A DNA stretch of 64,000 bases. Origin: Dyella sp. SG609 (GTDB lineage Bacteria; Pseudomonadota; Gammaproteobacteria; Xanthomonadales; Rhodanobacteraceae). A model generated the notes under the pieces. The model was given only the letters and a program-made list of their open reading frames with translations, did not search any database and was not told the DNA's origin. The first letter of the stretch is position 1; every line of letters begins with the position of its first letter. Shown here piece after piece: positions 26,744 through 35,621 of this stretch. Position numbers and translations under genes: made by a program. Location of the stretch: contig NZ_JAAZQJ010000002.1 in the NCBI RefSeq assembly GCF_012275375.1, positions 310,001 through 374,000 on the forward strand, given 5' to 3'.

Positions 26744-28108
26744 CTACGCGACCGCTTTACGGCCCAGCCCGAATACGTAGTACAGCACCGTCAACGACAC
26801 CAGCCACAGCGGCCCGACCACCAGGGCCACGCGCGTGTCGGGAAAATAAGCCATCAAGCCGACCACCAGCAGCAGGAACGCCAGCGCCAGATACGAGGCG
26901 TAGGGAAAGAACGGCATGCGGAAGACCAGCTGCTCGCGTGCCGCATCGCTCAGGCTGCGGCGGTACTTCATCTGCGTGATCAGCACGATGCCCCAGGTCC
27001 AGATCGCGCCGAAGGTCGCCGCCGAGGTAACCCATACGAACACTTTCGCCGGCACCAGGTAATTGAGCAGCACGCCCAGCAGCAAGGCCACGAGCGACAC
27101 CAGGATCGCCCGGTTCGGAATGCCGGTGCCCGATGTCACGGCAAACGTGCGCGGCGCCTGCCCTTGCTGGGCCAGGTTGTAAAGCATGCGGCCGGTGCTG
27201 TAGATGCCGCCATTGCAGGACGACAGCGCCGCGGTCAGCACCACGAAGTTGATGATGCCCGCGGCCGACTTGATGCCCAGCCGCTCGAAGGTCATCACGA
27301 ACGGGCTGCCCTGCGTGCCCAGCTCGTTCCACGGGTAGATCGACAGGATCACGAACAGTGCGCCGACATAGAAGATCAGGATGCGCCAGAACACCGAGTT
27401 GATCGCATCGGGAATGGATTTCTTCGGGTTGTCCGCCTCGCCCGCGGTAAGGCCGATCATCTCCACGCCCAGATACGCGAACATCACCATCTGCAAGGCC
27501 ATCAGCATGCCCTTGGCGCCGTTGGGCATGAAGCCGCCATGCGTCCACAGGTTGCTGATGCCGGTCGGCACGCCCTGGTTGCCAAGGCCGAACACGATCA
27601 TGGCGCCGCCGCCGAGAATCATGAGCACGATGGTCACCACCTTGATCATGGCGAACCAGAATTCGAACTCGCCGTACGCCTTCACCGCCGCCAGATTGAC
27701 CGCGCCCATGGTCACCAGCGCCGCCAGCGCCCAGATCCACTGCGGCACATCCGGGAACCACACGCCCATGTAGACGCCCACCGCGGTGATCTCCGCGATG
27801 CAGGTCATCAGCCACATGAACCAGTAATTCCAGCCGGTGAGATAACCCGGCAGCGGCCCGAGATAATCCTGCGCATAACGGCTGAAGGAGCCGGCCACCG
27901 GATTCTGCACGGCCATTTCGCCGAGCGCGCGCATGATGATGAAGATCGCCAGGCCGCCGAGCACGTAGGAAAGCAGGATGGCGGGGCCGGCGAGCCGGAT
28001 CGCATTGGCGGAACCGAGAAACAGGCCCACGCCGATGGCCGAACCCAGCGCCATCAGGCGGATGTGGCGCTCCTGGAGGCCGCGTTGCAACGAGTCGTTG
28101 GTGTGCAT
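26744..28108 (-). CDS. Amino-acid permease (APC superfamily, AAT family)
   Basis: The product is 454 aa with 12 membrane helices. The N-terminus (LQRGLQERHIRLMALGSAIGVGLFLGSANAIRLAGP) is the signature of the amino-acid transporter family that includes CycA, ProY, GabP and AnsP. The consensus regions PVAGSFSRYA and AYLGVEMIGLTAGEADNPKKSIPDAIN are present. It is a proton-coupled importer of an amino acid; the sequence alone does not settle the substrate (D-Ala/Gly, Pro and Asn are possible). ATG 28108 is chosen because homologues start at this conserved point. Confidence 0.9.
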   Translation of the reverse strand: MHTNDSLQRGLQERHIRLMALGSAIGVGLFLGSANAIRLAGPAILLSYVLGGLAIFIIMRALGEMAVQNPVAGSFSRYAQDYLGPLPGYLTGWNYWFMWLMTCIAEITAVGVYMGVWFPDVPQWIWALAALVTMGAVNLAAVKAYGEFEFWFAMIKVVTIVLMILGGGAMIVFGLGNQGVPTGISNLWTHGGFMPNGAKGMLMALQMVMFAYLGVEMIGLTAGEADNPKKSIPDAINSVFWRILIFYVGALFVILSIYPWNELGTQGSPFVMTFERLGIKSAAGIINFVVLTAALSSCNGGIYSTGRMLYNLAQQGQAPRTFAVTSGTGIPNRAILVSLVALLLGVLLNYLVPAKVFVWVTSAATFGAIWTWGIVLITQMKYRRSLSDAAREQLVFRMPFFPYASYLALAFLLLVVGLMAYFPDTRVALVVGPLWLVSLTVLYYVFGLGRKAVA

Positions 28109-28158
28109 GAGGAGTCCGTTGGAAGGGCGGTAGGTCTTTGCTGTCTGCTGCCTGCGAA

Positions 28159-28398
28159 CTACTTGTGGTCCCGGCGGAAGAGCTCCCACTCTTCGATCCG
28201 CTCACCGCCGGGCAAGGTGCAATAACCCGTTTCCCCACCGTCCTTGCCTTTGGCGATGTCCAGCTTGCCGCCGAGCTGCTGGCAGTAGACGGAGGCGGGG
28301 TTGGCCATCTGCGCGGAGCGTGGCGGGGTTGCCGGTTCCCGTTGCGAGGCGCATGCGGCAAGCAAGCCGGCGAAAGTCGCGAGAATGAGCAGCTTCAT
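28159..28398 (-). CDS. DUF333-family lipoprotein
   Basis: The product is 79 aa from ATG 28398. A lipoprotein signal with lipobox LLAAC (Cys near residue 15) is followed by a DUF333 domain (ANPASVYCQQLGGKLDIAKGKDGGETGYCTLPGGERIEEWELFRR) containing the two conserved cysteines. DUF333 proteins are small periplasmic or membrane-anchored proteins, related in name to a putative haemolysin inhibitor, with no firm function. It lies just upstream of the permease gene. Confidence 0.85.
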   Translation of the reverse strand: MKLLILATFAGLLAACASQREPATPPRSAQMANPASVYCQQLGGKLDIAKGKDGGETGYCTLPGGERIEEWELFRRDHK

Positions 28399-28480
28399 GG
28401 CCCGATGCCCCTGGGAGGATGGTTGGCGGAGTCTACGGCGGTGAGGCTTGGCGGAACACCCTTGGCGTGTATCCGTGGCC

Positions 28481-29137
28481 TCATGCTCCCGACCTGACCT
28501 CCGAATCCGGCCATGCGAGCTGCCACATGACTGGAACCGGGAAATAAGCATCGAAATGAAGCTTGGCTTCGCCAGCCAGCGAAGTATGGAACCTTTGCGC
28601 CCGACTCAGGACATCCTCGCCCCGCCCCATCCGCCAGAACATATCCGATGGCTCGATATCCGGATGCGCCAGCCACGGCGGCACCTGAAACGGTACCGGC
28701 CATGGCGCCAGCTCCGCTCGAACCTGTTCGAGCAACTCCCCAAGCCGGTTCCTGCCGCTGCCGTCGCCGCCATCGGCCCAATAGCGATCGTTCTTCGTAT
28801 GTTCGACCAGCGTGGCACTCCCCGTAGAGGCCAGTGCCGCGGCAAGTGCAGGATGCTGCTCGAACTTTGCGCGCAACGCTTTCAGCATCACGCCATCGCG
28901 CAACACATTCCATTCCGGCCTGAAAGAACGATGGCGCTCACGCCCCAGCTGCGCGGCCAGGAACGGTGTCCTGGCATCGGCCACGGCATCGACGTCGGCT
29001 GCGTCGGAGAATTTGGCCGCCTGGAAGAAATGCTCCGTCGTCGACCAGACGCGGCCCTCGATAAGAACCGAATGCCTGGAGAAGTTGGAAAAACAGCCGT
29101 AGGGTTTGTCCGTTTCGTAGAAGAATATGTCGACCAT
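28481..29137 (-). CDS. NADAR-domain (YbiA-like) protein
   Basis: The product is 218 aa. The NADAR fold signature is visible: an N-terminal FYETDKPYGCFSNFSRHSVLIEGRVWSTTEHFFQAAKF, then AADARTPFLAAQLG, and a C-terminal NDRYWADGGDGSGRNRLGELLEQVR. The family hydrolyses N-glycosidic bonds in ADP-ribose-type or riboflavin-intermediate compounds, and some members remove ADP-ribose from guanine. It precedes an ATP-grasp gene on the same strand (83-base gap). A macrodomain protein is 4.4 kb away. Either metabolite damage control or a conflict role is possible. Confidence 0.88.
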   Translation of the reverse strand: MVDIFFYETDKPYGCFSNFSRHSVLIEGRVWSTTEHFFQAAKFSDAADVDAVADARTPFLAAQLGRERHRSFRPEWNVLRDGVMLKALRAKFEQHPALAAALASTGSATLVEHTKNDRYWADGGDGSGRNRLGELLEQVRAELAPWPVPFQVPPWLAHPDIEPSDMFWRMGRGEDVLSRAQRFHTSLAGEAKLHFDAYFPVPVMWQLAWPDSEVRSGA

Positions 29138-29220
29138 CGATGCTCTCGCCTGTTCGCCCTGCGCCGGAGGAGCTAACGCCTGACATCCCGTTAATTAAGG
29201 GCCTGGAGCATCGTCACTCC

Positions 29221-30003
29221 TTATACCCCCTTGGCCATTAGAGAAACGAATGCCTCCAATGGCCATTTCTTGCGTGACGACACCTGTCCGTCCCCCAGCT
29301 CTATGAGCCTGGATCCACCCTCGGTAGCTTCGACTATATCCACAGAAAAGAACGGACTTTCTATAAGCCCCGCCAGGCTCCGTACGATATCCGGCACTTC
29401 TCCTTCCCTTGAATAACCCTGTCCGCGAAAAACGAAGTATCGCTCTTCAGTATCAGGCTTCAGCTGCTCGTACTTGCGTATGCAAACGCCGCCCTCGATC
29501 TGCCCACGGTATTGCTCGATAAGCTGCACGATCTCACCGATCTCCGCGGCAGTGGCTGCCACTGATCCGCGCATGGTCGTAAGAGACTTGACGTAGTCTT
29601 TGACAAAGTACGCGGGCCACGCGTGGCCAGAAACCGCCGCAGCAAAATCGGCATCCCTCGATACGAATATCGTCTCCGGGGTAAAACCCTCGCACTGCTG
29701 ATACCACTCTGGCAGGTGATGGCAAAGGCGATACTGCTCAGGAGTCGTCACCGAAATCCCGCCTTTGGCTCGAATGGCTTCACACAGGCGCGCATAGTCA
29801 CCGACAGTAAGCATCCAGCCTCGATATAGAACCGGCTCTCCATCAGGCCAGGGCTGCCATAGCTTGAAAACGCCCTGGTCGAAGTCCAGCGACGAAAACA
29901 GCGAACAGGCCAGGCCGGCCTCCTGCATCGCACGGTATTCGTCCGCGTACTCCGCATCCGGAACACGCTTATCGAATGGATCAGAAGGAAACAGCAGATG
30001 CAT
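29221..30003 (-). CDS. R2K-clade ATP-grasp domain protein
   Basis: The product is 260 aa. The sequence AYFVKDYVKSLTT (about 135-147) carries the two lysines expected of the RAGNYA subdomain of R2K ATP-grasps. GVCIRKYEQL, ERYFVFRGQGY, FFSVDIVEA and RLIELGDGQVS are nucleotide- and metal-binding strands. R2K enzymes have been proposed to ligate peptides or amino acids in phage-host conflict. GC content is visibly lower than its neighbours (A/T-rich third positions), suggesting transfer. The gene lies between NADAR and dbpA. Family assignment is from motif memory, so moderately sure. Confidence 0.75.
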   Translation of the reverse strand: MHLLFPSDPFDKRVPDAEYADEYRAMQEAGLACSLFSSLDFDQGVFKLWQPWPDGEPVLYRGWMLTVGDYARLCEAIRAKGGISVTTPEQYRLCHHLPEWYQQCEGFTPETIFVSRDADFAAAVSGHAWPAYFVKDYVKSLTTMRGSVAATAAEIGEIVQLIEQYRGQIEGGVCIRKYEQLKPDTEERYFVFRGQGYSREGEVPDIVRSLAGLIESPFFSVDIVEATEGGSRLIELGDGQVSSRKKWPLEAFVSLMAKGV

Positions 30004-30047
30004 GGGTCCCCTCTCCCTGAGCCCGAGGAAGCCTCAAATTCAGCGAC

Positions 30048-31427
30048 TTAACCCAGCGTCCGCACCCGAAAATTACGTCCCTTGATCTTGCCCGCGCGCA
30101 GACGCTCCAGCGCCTTGCTCGCCAGGGATCGACTTACAGCGACGTAGGCCCGGGTGGCAAACACATCGATCTTGCCGACGTCGTCCGCCTTCAGGCCGGC
30201 GTCTCCCGTAAGCGCACCGAGGATATCGCCAGGACGAAGCTTGTCCTGCCGCCCCGCATCGATCACCAGCGTTTTCATCGGCGCCAGGTTCAAGGTCTTT
30301 CCGCGCGGCGCCGAAAGCTTGAGCGCATGCCACGCCAGCGGCTGGCCGAGCACCTGCTCGATATTGTCGGCCTTGGGCTTCTCGCGCGGCGTGCACAGCG
30401 TGATCGCCAGGCCGGTCTGCCCTGCGCGGCCGGTGCGGCCGATGCGATGGGTATGCGTATCGGGATCGTGCGCGATGTCGTAGCTCACCACCAGCGGCAA
30501 GGCGGTAATGTCGAGTCCGCGCGCGGCCACGTCGGTGGCCACCAGCACGGCGCAGCTGCGGTTGGCGAATTGCACGAGCACTTCGTCGCGGTCGCGCTGT
30601 TCCATGTCGCCGTGCAGGGCGAGTGCGGAGAAGCCGCGCTGGTCCAGCTCCAAGGCCACGGCATCGACATCGCGGCGCATATTGCAGAACACCAGCGCAT
30701 GCTGGCCGCGTTCGCCGGTAAGCAATTGCGCCAGCGCATCGAGCTTGCGCGCAGGATCCACCTCGACGAAGCGCTGCTCGATAGCGGGCTTGGTATCGGC
30801 CGGCGCCGCCACCGTGATCTCGACCGGATCGCGCTGCAGGCGCCGGCTCACCTCGCGGATGTCTTCCGGATAAGTGGCGGAGAACAACAGCGTCTGATGG
30901 TGCTTGGCGATGCGCCCGACGATATCGTCGATGGCCTCGCTGAAGCCCATGTCCAGCATGCGGTCCGCCTCGTCCAGCACCAGCACCTGGATGCCGCCGC
31001 CATGCAGGCTGCCGCGCTTGAGGTGTTCCTGCACGCGGCCCGGCGTGCCGACCACGATGTGCGGATCGTGCGTGAGCGAAGCCAGCTGCGGCCCCAGCGG
31101 CATGCCGCCGCACAGGGTCAGCAGCTTGACGTTGGGGATATTGGCGGCGAGCTTGCGGATGGACTTGCTGACCTGGTCGGCCAGCTCGCGCGTCGGACAC
31201 AGCACAAGCGCCTGCAGGCGGATCGTCTCCACGCTCAGCGACTGCAGCAGGCTGAGGCCGAAGGCGGCGGTCTTGCCGCTGCCGGTCTGCGCCTGGGCGA
31301 TCACGTCGCGCCCCTCCAGCATGGGCGGCAGGCTCTGCGCCTGGATCGGGGTCATCTCGTCGTAGCCCAGCGCCTGGACGCTGGCGAGCAAGGCGGGCTT
31401 GAGGGGGAGCGTGGTGAAAGCGGTCAT
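30048..31427 (-). CDS. dbpA: ATP-dependent RNA helicase DbpA
   Basis: The product is 459 aa, close to the 457 of E. coli. It has Q motif, Walker A AQTGSGKTAAFGL, DEAD (LDEADRMLDMGF), SAT (FSATYPED), HRIGRTGRAG, and a C-terminal DbpA RNA-binding domain (about 385-459) that recognises hairpin 92 of 23S rRNA. ATG 31427 gives the N-terminus MTAF, as in E. coli DbpA; the upstream ATG 31454 adds nine unrelated residues. It assists 50S assembly. This housekeeping gene interrupts an otherwise accessory stretch. Confidence 0.95.
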   Translation of the reverse strand: MTAFTTLPLKPALLASVQALGYDEMTPIQAQSLPPMLEGRDVIAQAQTGSGKTAAFGLSLLQSLSVETIRLQALVLCPTRELADQVSKSIRKLAANIPNVKLLTLCGGMPLGPQLASLTHDPHIVVGTPGRVQEHLKRGSLHGGGIQVLVLDEADRMLDMGFSEAIDDIVGRIAKHHQTLLFSATYPEDIREVSRRLQRDPVEITVAAPADTKPAIEQRFVEVDPARKLDALAQLLTGERGQHALVFCNMRRDVDAVALELDQRGFSALALHGDMEQRDRDEVLVQFANRSCAVLVATDVAARGLDITALPLVVSYDIAHDPDTHTHRIGRTGRAGQTGLAITLCTPREKPKADNIEQVLGQPLAWHALKLSAPRGKTLNLAPMKTLVIDAGRQDKLRPGDILGALTGDAGLKADDVGKIDVFATRAYVAVSRSLASKALERLRAGKIKGRNFRVRTLG

Positions 31428-31589
31428 GCGGCATGATCGCACGGGCAGCCCCATAAGACATGTCCTAGCGCCAGGAAACTCCTGCTGTCGGCGGACTCCC
31501 GGCTTGCGTAGGGGAACGCCTTTTTATGTAGTCCTGCCCAGAGACGCCCGCCAAATTTGCAAAACTTGTGGATGAAGCGACATTGATCG

Positions 31590-31610
31590 CTGTATATCGA
31601 TGCTATACAG
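31590..31610. promoter_or_regulatory. Palindromic operator candidate for higBA
   Basis: CTGTATA and TATACAG form a perfect inverted repeat with a 7-base spacer, 100 bases before higB. The right half is also a plausible -10 (TATACA) with TTGATC as a -35 about 15 bases upstream. This fits autorepression by the HigA antitoxin. Confidence 0.5.
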
Positions 31611-31710
31611 TACGCATCGATCGTCCATCCGTGATCGCCAGGCTATCGACATGGCGTAATGAGGCCCCAAAGCCTCATGCACGGGCTCAACCAGTCTCTG
31701 GGGCAGGCAG

Positions 31711-31989
31711 ATGATCAGGAGTTTTCGCCACAAGGGCGTAAGGAAATTCTATGAGACCGGCTCGATCGCAGGCATCCAGGCGCATCACCGATCGCGCCTG
31801 CGCATCCTGCTTACAGCGCTGGATGCAGCCGTCGCGCCCTCCGACATGGGGGCGCCAGGCTGGGAGCTTCATCCGCTGAAAGGCGAGTTCGCAGGGCTTT
31901 GGTCGGTCAAGGTCAACGGCAACTGGCGGCTGACCTTCGCCTTCGAAGGCAAGAACGCCATCCTGGTGGACTATCAGGACTATCACTGA
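31711..31989 (+). CDS. higB: HigB-type toxin (RelE/ParE superfamily)
   Basis: The product is 92 aa. The start MIRSFRHKGVRKFYETGSIAGIQAHHRSRLRILLTALD and the end GLWSVKVNGNWRLTFAFEGKNAILVDYQDYH are characteristic of HigB/GraT. It is a ribosome-dependent mRNA endonuclease. The toxin gene precedes the antitoxin gene (9-base gap), the HigBA order. GC and codons are close to the host average. Confidence 0.93.
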   Translation: MIRSFRHKGVRKFYETGSIAGIQAHHRSRLRILLTALDAAVAPSDMGAPGWELHPLKGEFAGLWSVKVNGNWRLTFAFEGKNAILVDYQDYH

Positions 31990-31998
31990 GGAAACATC

Positions 31999-32283
31999 AT
32001 GTCCCGCATGCACAACCCCGCCCATCCCGGTGAAGTACTGCGTGAATACCTCGGCGAACTTTCGGTCACGGAGGCGGCTGAGCGCCTTGGCATCACGCGG
32101 GTTTCCCTCTCCCGCATCCTCAACGGCCGCAACGGCATCTCCGCCGACATGGCCCTGCGCCTGGAAGCGGCGCTCGGCACCAGCGCGGAAATGTGGACGA
32201 CGATGCAGGCTCAGTTCGACCTGTGGGAGGCGCGGCGCAAGAAGCGTCCGAAGATCGTGCCGTTTCCGCCGGCGGCTGCCTGA
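31999..32283 (+). CDS. higA: HigA-type antitoxin (XRE family)
   Basis: The product is 94 aa. It opens HNPAHPGEVLREYL, the HigA signature, followed by a helix-turn-helix (SVTEAAERLGITRVSLSRILNGRNGISADMALRLEAALG). A basic C-terminal tail follows. It neutralises HigB and probably represses the operon through the palindrome at 31590-31610. It converges on an ATPase gene 20 bases away. Confidence 0.93.
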   Translation: MSRMHNPAHPGEVLREYLGELSVTEAAERLGITRVSLSRILNGRNGISADMALRLEAALGTSAEMWTTMQAQFDLWEARRKKRPKIVPFPPAAA

Positions 32284-32302
32284 GCGGCTGGCGGCATCGC
32301 CG

Positions 32303-33466
32303 TCACCTCTCCGGCCAATACCAAGCCGGCTCGTCCAACTCCCTCAGCCCCACCACCCGCGTCTGGCTCAGGTTCTTCTCCAGCGCCACCACGTTGCAAC
32401 CCGGCGCATCCTCCAGCGCTGCGATCAAGCGCCCCGCGTGCGACACCACCCATACCTGGCTGCGCTTCGAAGCCTGCACGATCAGCCTCGCCAAGGCCGG
32501 CAGCAGATCCGGATGCAGGCTGGTCTCCGGCTCGTTCAGCACCATCAGCGGAGGCGGCCTGGGGGTGTGCAGGGCGGCGATCCAGAGCAGGTAGCGCAGC
32601 GTGCCGTCGGAGAGTTCGGCAGCGGAGAGCGGACGCAGCAGGCCGTGCTGCGAGAACAGCAGATTGAAGCGGCCACCGCCGGTCTCGACATGGACGGAGC
32701 CGCCCGGAAAGGCATCTTCCACCGCCGCGGCCAGCGCCCGCGTATCGCCGATCTCGACGATGGTCTGCCAGGCCGCCGCCAGATCGCCACCGTCGTGGCT
32801 GAGCACCGGCGTGCGCGTACCCAAGGGGGTCATGCGTGCGGGAGCATCGCGGTCGGAACGGAAATGATCGTAGAAGCGCCATTGGCGGATTCTCTCGCGC
32901 ATCACCATCGCTTCGGGCGCACGCTCGGCGTCGGCCAGCTGGGCAAACAGGCTCTCGAATACGTTCAGATGTTCGGCCATCACGCGCCAGTTGCGGCCCT
33001 CCTTGGTGCGGGCCAGCGCGCCGCGGCGATCGATCAGTACGTTGGCTGGCCGCAGGAAAGGCCCTGCCCAGATAGCTTCGCGCTTGATTTCCGGATCGAA
33101 CTGAAAAACCGATGCGCCGGCCGGCACAGGCAGGCCCAGGTCGATGGCATAGCCAAAATCATCACCGGCAAAACCCAGCTTGAGCGCCACCGGCTCCTGC
33201 CGCGGCAGCCCCTGGATCGGTATCTCGCCGGTAATCATGCGGCGCGTGATCTTCTCCGGCCCCGCCCACAAGGTGGACGACAAACCACCCTCACGCGCCA
33301 GCGCGCTCACCACGCCGCCATGCGCGGTTTCCGCCAGCAGGCGCAGGGCGCGGTAGAGGTTGGACTTGCCGCTGCCGTTGGCACCTGTGATGAGATTGAG
33401 CCGGCCGAGCGGGATGGTGAGCGAGCGCAGGGAGCGGTAGTTGGCGACGGCCAGGGTGTTGATCAT
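32303..33466 (-). CDS. AAA/OLD-RecF-like ATPase
   Basis: The product is 387 aa. Walker A GANGSGKSNLYRAL is near residues 28-41. The signature SDGTLRYL is near 285. Walker B with catalytic Glu appears in MVLNEPETSLHPDL near 310, and the H-loop region VSHAGRLI near 345. This is the ABC-type SMC/RecF/OLD architecture without a TOPRIM nuclease domain. Such solo AAA_21-type ATPases are often found in defence or repair contexts. No nuclease partner is adjacent. Confidence 0.85.
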   Translation of the reverse strand: MINTLAVANYRSLRSLTIPLGRLNLITGANGSGKSNLYRALRLLAETAHGGVVSALAREGGLSSTLWAGPEKITRRMITGEIPIQGLPRQEPVALKLGFAGDDFGYAIDLGLPVPAGASVFQFDPEIKREAIWAGPFLRPANVLIDRRGALARTKEGRNWRVMAEHLNVFESLFAQLADAERAPEAMVMRERIRQWRFYDHFRSDRDAPARMTPLGTRTPVLSHDGGDLAAAWQTIVEIGDTRALAAAVEDAFPGGSVHVETGGGRFNLLFSQHGLLRPLSAAELSDGTLRYLLWIAALHTPRPPPLMVLNEPETSLHPDLLPALARLIVQASKRSQVWVVSHAGRLIAALEDAPGCNVVALEKNLSQTRVVGLRELDEPAWYWPER

Positions 33467-33570
33467 GGGTGCGTCCAGGCGAGGGCCCGCCTGCGCGGGA
33501 TGCCGGGAGCTTCCGTGGCTGTTGGCTCACTTCATGAGACAGCGTCAAAAAAAGCAGGCGCCCATAAGGC

Positions 33571-34080
33571 CTATGACGCGAGCGCCTCTTCGTATATCGC
33601 AAGATCATGGGGCGAGAAGCAGCAAAAGATCACTTCCCGTATCGCTTGCGTCTCACCCAAGGTCGCACGCACCGTCGCAACCGCAACACCCGCTGCTAGT
33701 TCGATCGGGTAGCCATAGATGCCGGTGCTGATGCTGGGAAACGCCAGCGTCCCGGCGCTATGCTCTATCGCCAGTTGGATCGAACGCCGATAGCAGGAAG
33801 CCAGCAGAGCCGCCTCCCCTTCCCCGCCGCCACGCCAGACCGGCCCTACGGTATGGACGATATGCCTTGCGGACAGGCGGTAGCCCTTGGTGATCTTCGC
33901 ATCGCCGGTCTTGCAGCCGCCCAGCAGGCGGCATTCATGCACCAGCTCGGGCCCGGCCGCCCGGTGAATGGCGCCATCCACACCTCCGCCACCGAGCAGG
34001 GAGGAATTGGCAGCATTGACGATAGCATCGACGTCGAGGGTGGTGATGTCGGCGCGGATGGCGCGGAGAACGGAGGTCAT
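33571..34080 (-). CDS. Macrodomain protein (YmdB-type O-acetyl-ADP-ribose deacetylase)
   Basis: The product is 169 aa, the single-domain length. It has [36 protein letters not shown] with the catalytic Asn-Asn and Asp/Gly-rich loop, and [14 protein letters not shown] for the phosphate loop. The family binds ADP-ribose, deacetylates O-acetyl-ADP-ribose and can reverse ADP-ribosylation. It is 104 bases from the ATPase gene on the same strand. Confidence 0.92.
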   Translation of the reverse strand: MTSVLRAIRADITTLDVDAIVNAANSSLLGGGGVDGAIHRAAGPELVHECRLLGGCKTGDAKITKGYRLSARHIVHTVGPVWRGGGEGEAALLASCYRRSIQLAIEHSAGTLAFPSISTGIYGYPIELAAGVAVATVRATLGETQAIREVIFCCFSPHDLAIYEEALAS

Positions 34081-34095
34081 CGGGTAACTCCCTGC

Positions 34096-34581
34096 TCAAT
34101 AAGCGCTCACCGCGACGGACAGCACCATGCCGCCGACCTGATCATCCCGATCAAACCGGATGGTGACATCGCGGTCGCGACGGGTCGCTACGTAGCCGAA
34201 TGTCAGGTCGATGCGGCTCAAGTCGGTGCCCCAGCCAAAGCGCGTGCCAGGCGACAGGCAAGCCATCGCCAGAAGGGCGTTATTGCCGGCGAACTCGACA
34301 TCGCCACGCGCCATCAGGTCATCGCATGCCGCCTTGGCAGGGGCGTAGCCATCATGGTCGCAATACTTGGCTGAGAACGCGTTCTCCTTCATGCCTTTGA
34401 AGGGACCACCCCAGGATGTGTGGAATTCGAACTTGCGGGTTTCTTTCGCCCGCACCGAAACCACGAATGCGCGCAGATGAGGGCATAACGTGTCCTTCGG
34501 CATAGCCGACACGCGCGGGCACCACACAAGGGCCGCGCAAAAAAGGCCAAGGATCGAAGACCTGGCGAAGCTGCTGTTCAA
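34096..34581 (-). CDS. Exported hypothetical protein
   Basis: The product is 161 aa. A signal peptide (MNSSFARSSILGLFCAALVWCPRVSA) is followed by a soluble domain with four cysteines (at DTLCPHL, KYCDHD, AACDDL, MACLSPG), which probably form two disulfides. No family is recognised. It is 15 bases upstream of the macrodomain gene on the same strand and could be co-transcribed. Confidence 0.7.
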   Translation of the reverse strand: MNSSFARSSILGLFCAALVWCPRVSAMPKDTLCPHLRAFVVSVRAKETRKFEFHTSWGGPFKGMKENAFSAKYCDHDGYAPAKAACDDLMARGDVEFAGNNALLAMACLSPGTRFGWGTDLSRIDLTFGYVATRRDRDVTIRFDRDDQVGGMVLSVAVSAY

Positions 34582-34624
34582 ATCGCCCCCTGCGCTGTCC
34601 GTATCGATTCGCCGATATATCCAT

Positions 34625-34909
34625 TCAATTCACACCTGCGCGCTGGTGGCGCAGGGCAAGCCAAAAATACCCTGCCGCGCCCCCACCGAGACCAAAGCAT
34701 ATGGCCGCGGTATAGCCTGCAGGGTTAGCAAGACTCAAGGTATCGGCGAGGTAGATAAGCGTTGCCGCCAGCGCCACCTGCCCCGCCCATACGCGCCAGG
34801 CTTTTCGAAGCATGCCTGCAAGCGAAACCCGTCCGACGAAAACGAGTACGACGGCCGAAGGGAGCCATAGGGCAGCAAGCAGGAAGGTGATCAGGATGAC
34901 CGCGAACAT
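34625..34909 (-). CDS. Small membrane protein
   Basis: The product is 94 aa from ATG 34909, which has GAGGG five bases upstream. It has three hydrophobic segments (about 2-25, 40-57, 65-85). The longer frame from 35092 starts inside the neighbouring TetR gene and is rejected. No motif is recognised. Confidence 0.6.
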   Translation of the reverse strand: MFAVILITFLLAALWLPSAVVLVFVGRVSLAGMLRKAWRVWAGQVALAATLIYLADTLSLANPAGYTAAICFGLGGGAAGYFWLALRHQRAGVN

Positions 34910-34970
34910 TTTGCCCTCATTGCGATGAATGGACTTGCCATATCTATGACGGCCCTGTGGCGCCAAAAGC

Positions 34971-35609
34971 TCACTGGGATGTGGCACCGAGTCGCTCAAG
35001 ATAAGCGCAAAACATATCCGCCATGGCATCCGCATATGCCTTGATCTCATGTTCCGTCCGCGGACTCTCCGAAAACTCCTTCCCCACCGCACTCATCGTC
35101 GCCTTCACCAGCTCCCCCGCCAACTCCCTCTTAGCCTTAGGCGTCTCAGGCAACACCTCCCGCATGAACGCCTGCATCGCCCTCTCTCCGGAAGCCTTCA
35201 CCTCCTTCGCCTCCGGCGCATCGCGATAAAGCGGCGCGGCGTCGCTCAGCGCCACGCGCATCGCGGCCTCCTCGCATTCGGAGCGGATAAAGGCGTGGAT
35301 CAGGGCGCGCAGACGATCGAGCGGCGCCCTGCTCTTGTCCTGCAATATCTGGTGCAGCAAGCCCGTGGTCTGCTGCCATTCGTCGCTCTGCAGCCGGAAC
35401 AGGATCGCTGCCTTGTTCGGGAAATACTGGTAAAGCGAGCCGATGCTGACACCTGCCTTCTCGGCCACCCGCGCCGTGGTGAAGCGGTGCGCGCCCTCCT
35501 TCGCCAGAACCTGAGCAGCCGCTTCGAGAATGGCCGCCACCAGCTCGTTCGAGCGGGCCTGTTTGGGCTGTTTTCGCGAGGAAATCCTGGGGTTCTTGGG
35601 TTCGCTCAT
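34971..35609 (-). CDS. TetR-family transcriptional regulator
   Basis: The product is 212 aa. It has an N-terminal helix-turn-helix (AAAQVLAKEGAHRFTTARVAEKAGVSIGSLYQYFPNKAAIL, about 30-70) and a TetR_C-type ligand domain. It is divergent from an O-methyltransferase gene with a 91-base intergenic region that holds an inverted repeat (35622-35656). It probably represses that gene and itself. Confidence 0.9.
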   Translation of the reverse strand: MSEPKNPRISSRKQPKQARSNELVAAILEAAAQVLAKEGAHRFTTARVAEKAGVSIGSLYQYFPNKAAILFRLQSDEWQQTTGLLHQILQDKSRAPLDRLRALIHAFIRSECEEAAMRVALSDAAPLYRDAPEAKEVKASGERAMQAFMREVLPETPKAKRELAGELVKATMSAVGKEFSESPRTEHEIKAYADAMADMFCAYLERLGATSQ

Positions 35610-35621
35610 GGCCGCTCCGGC

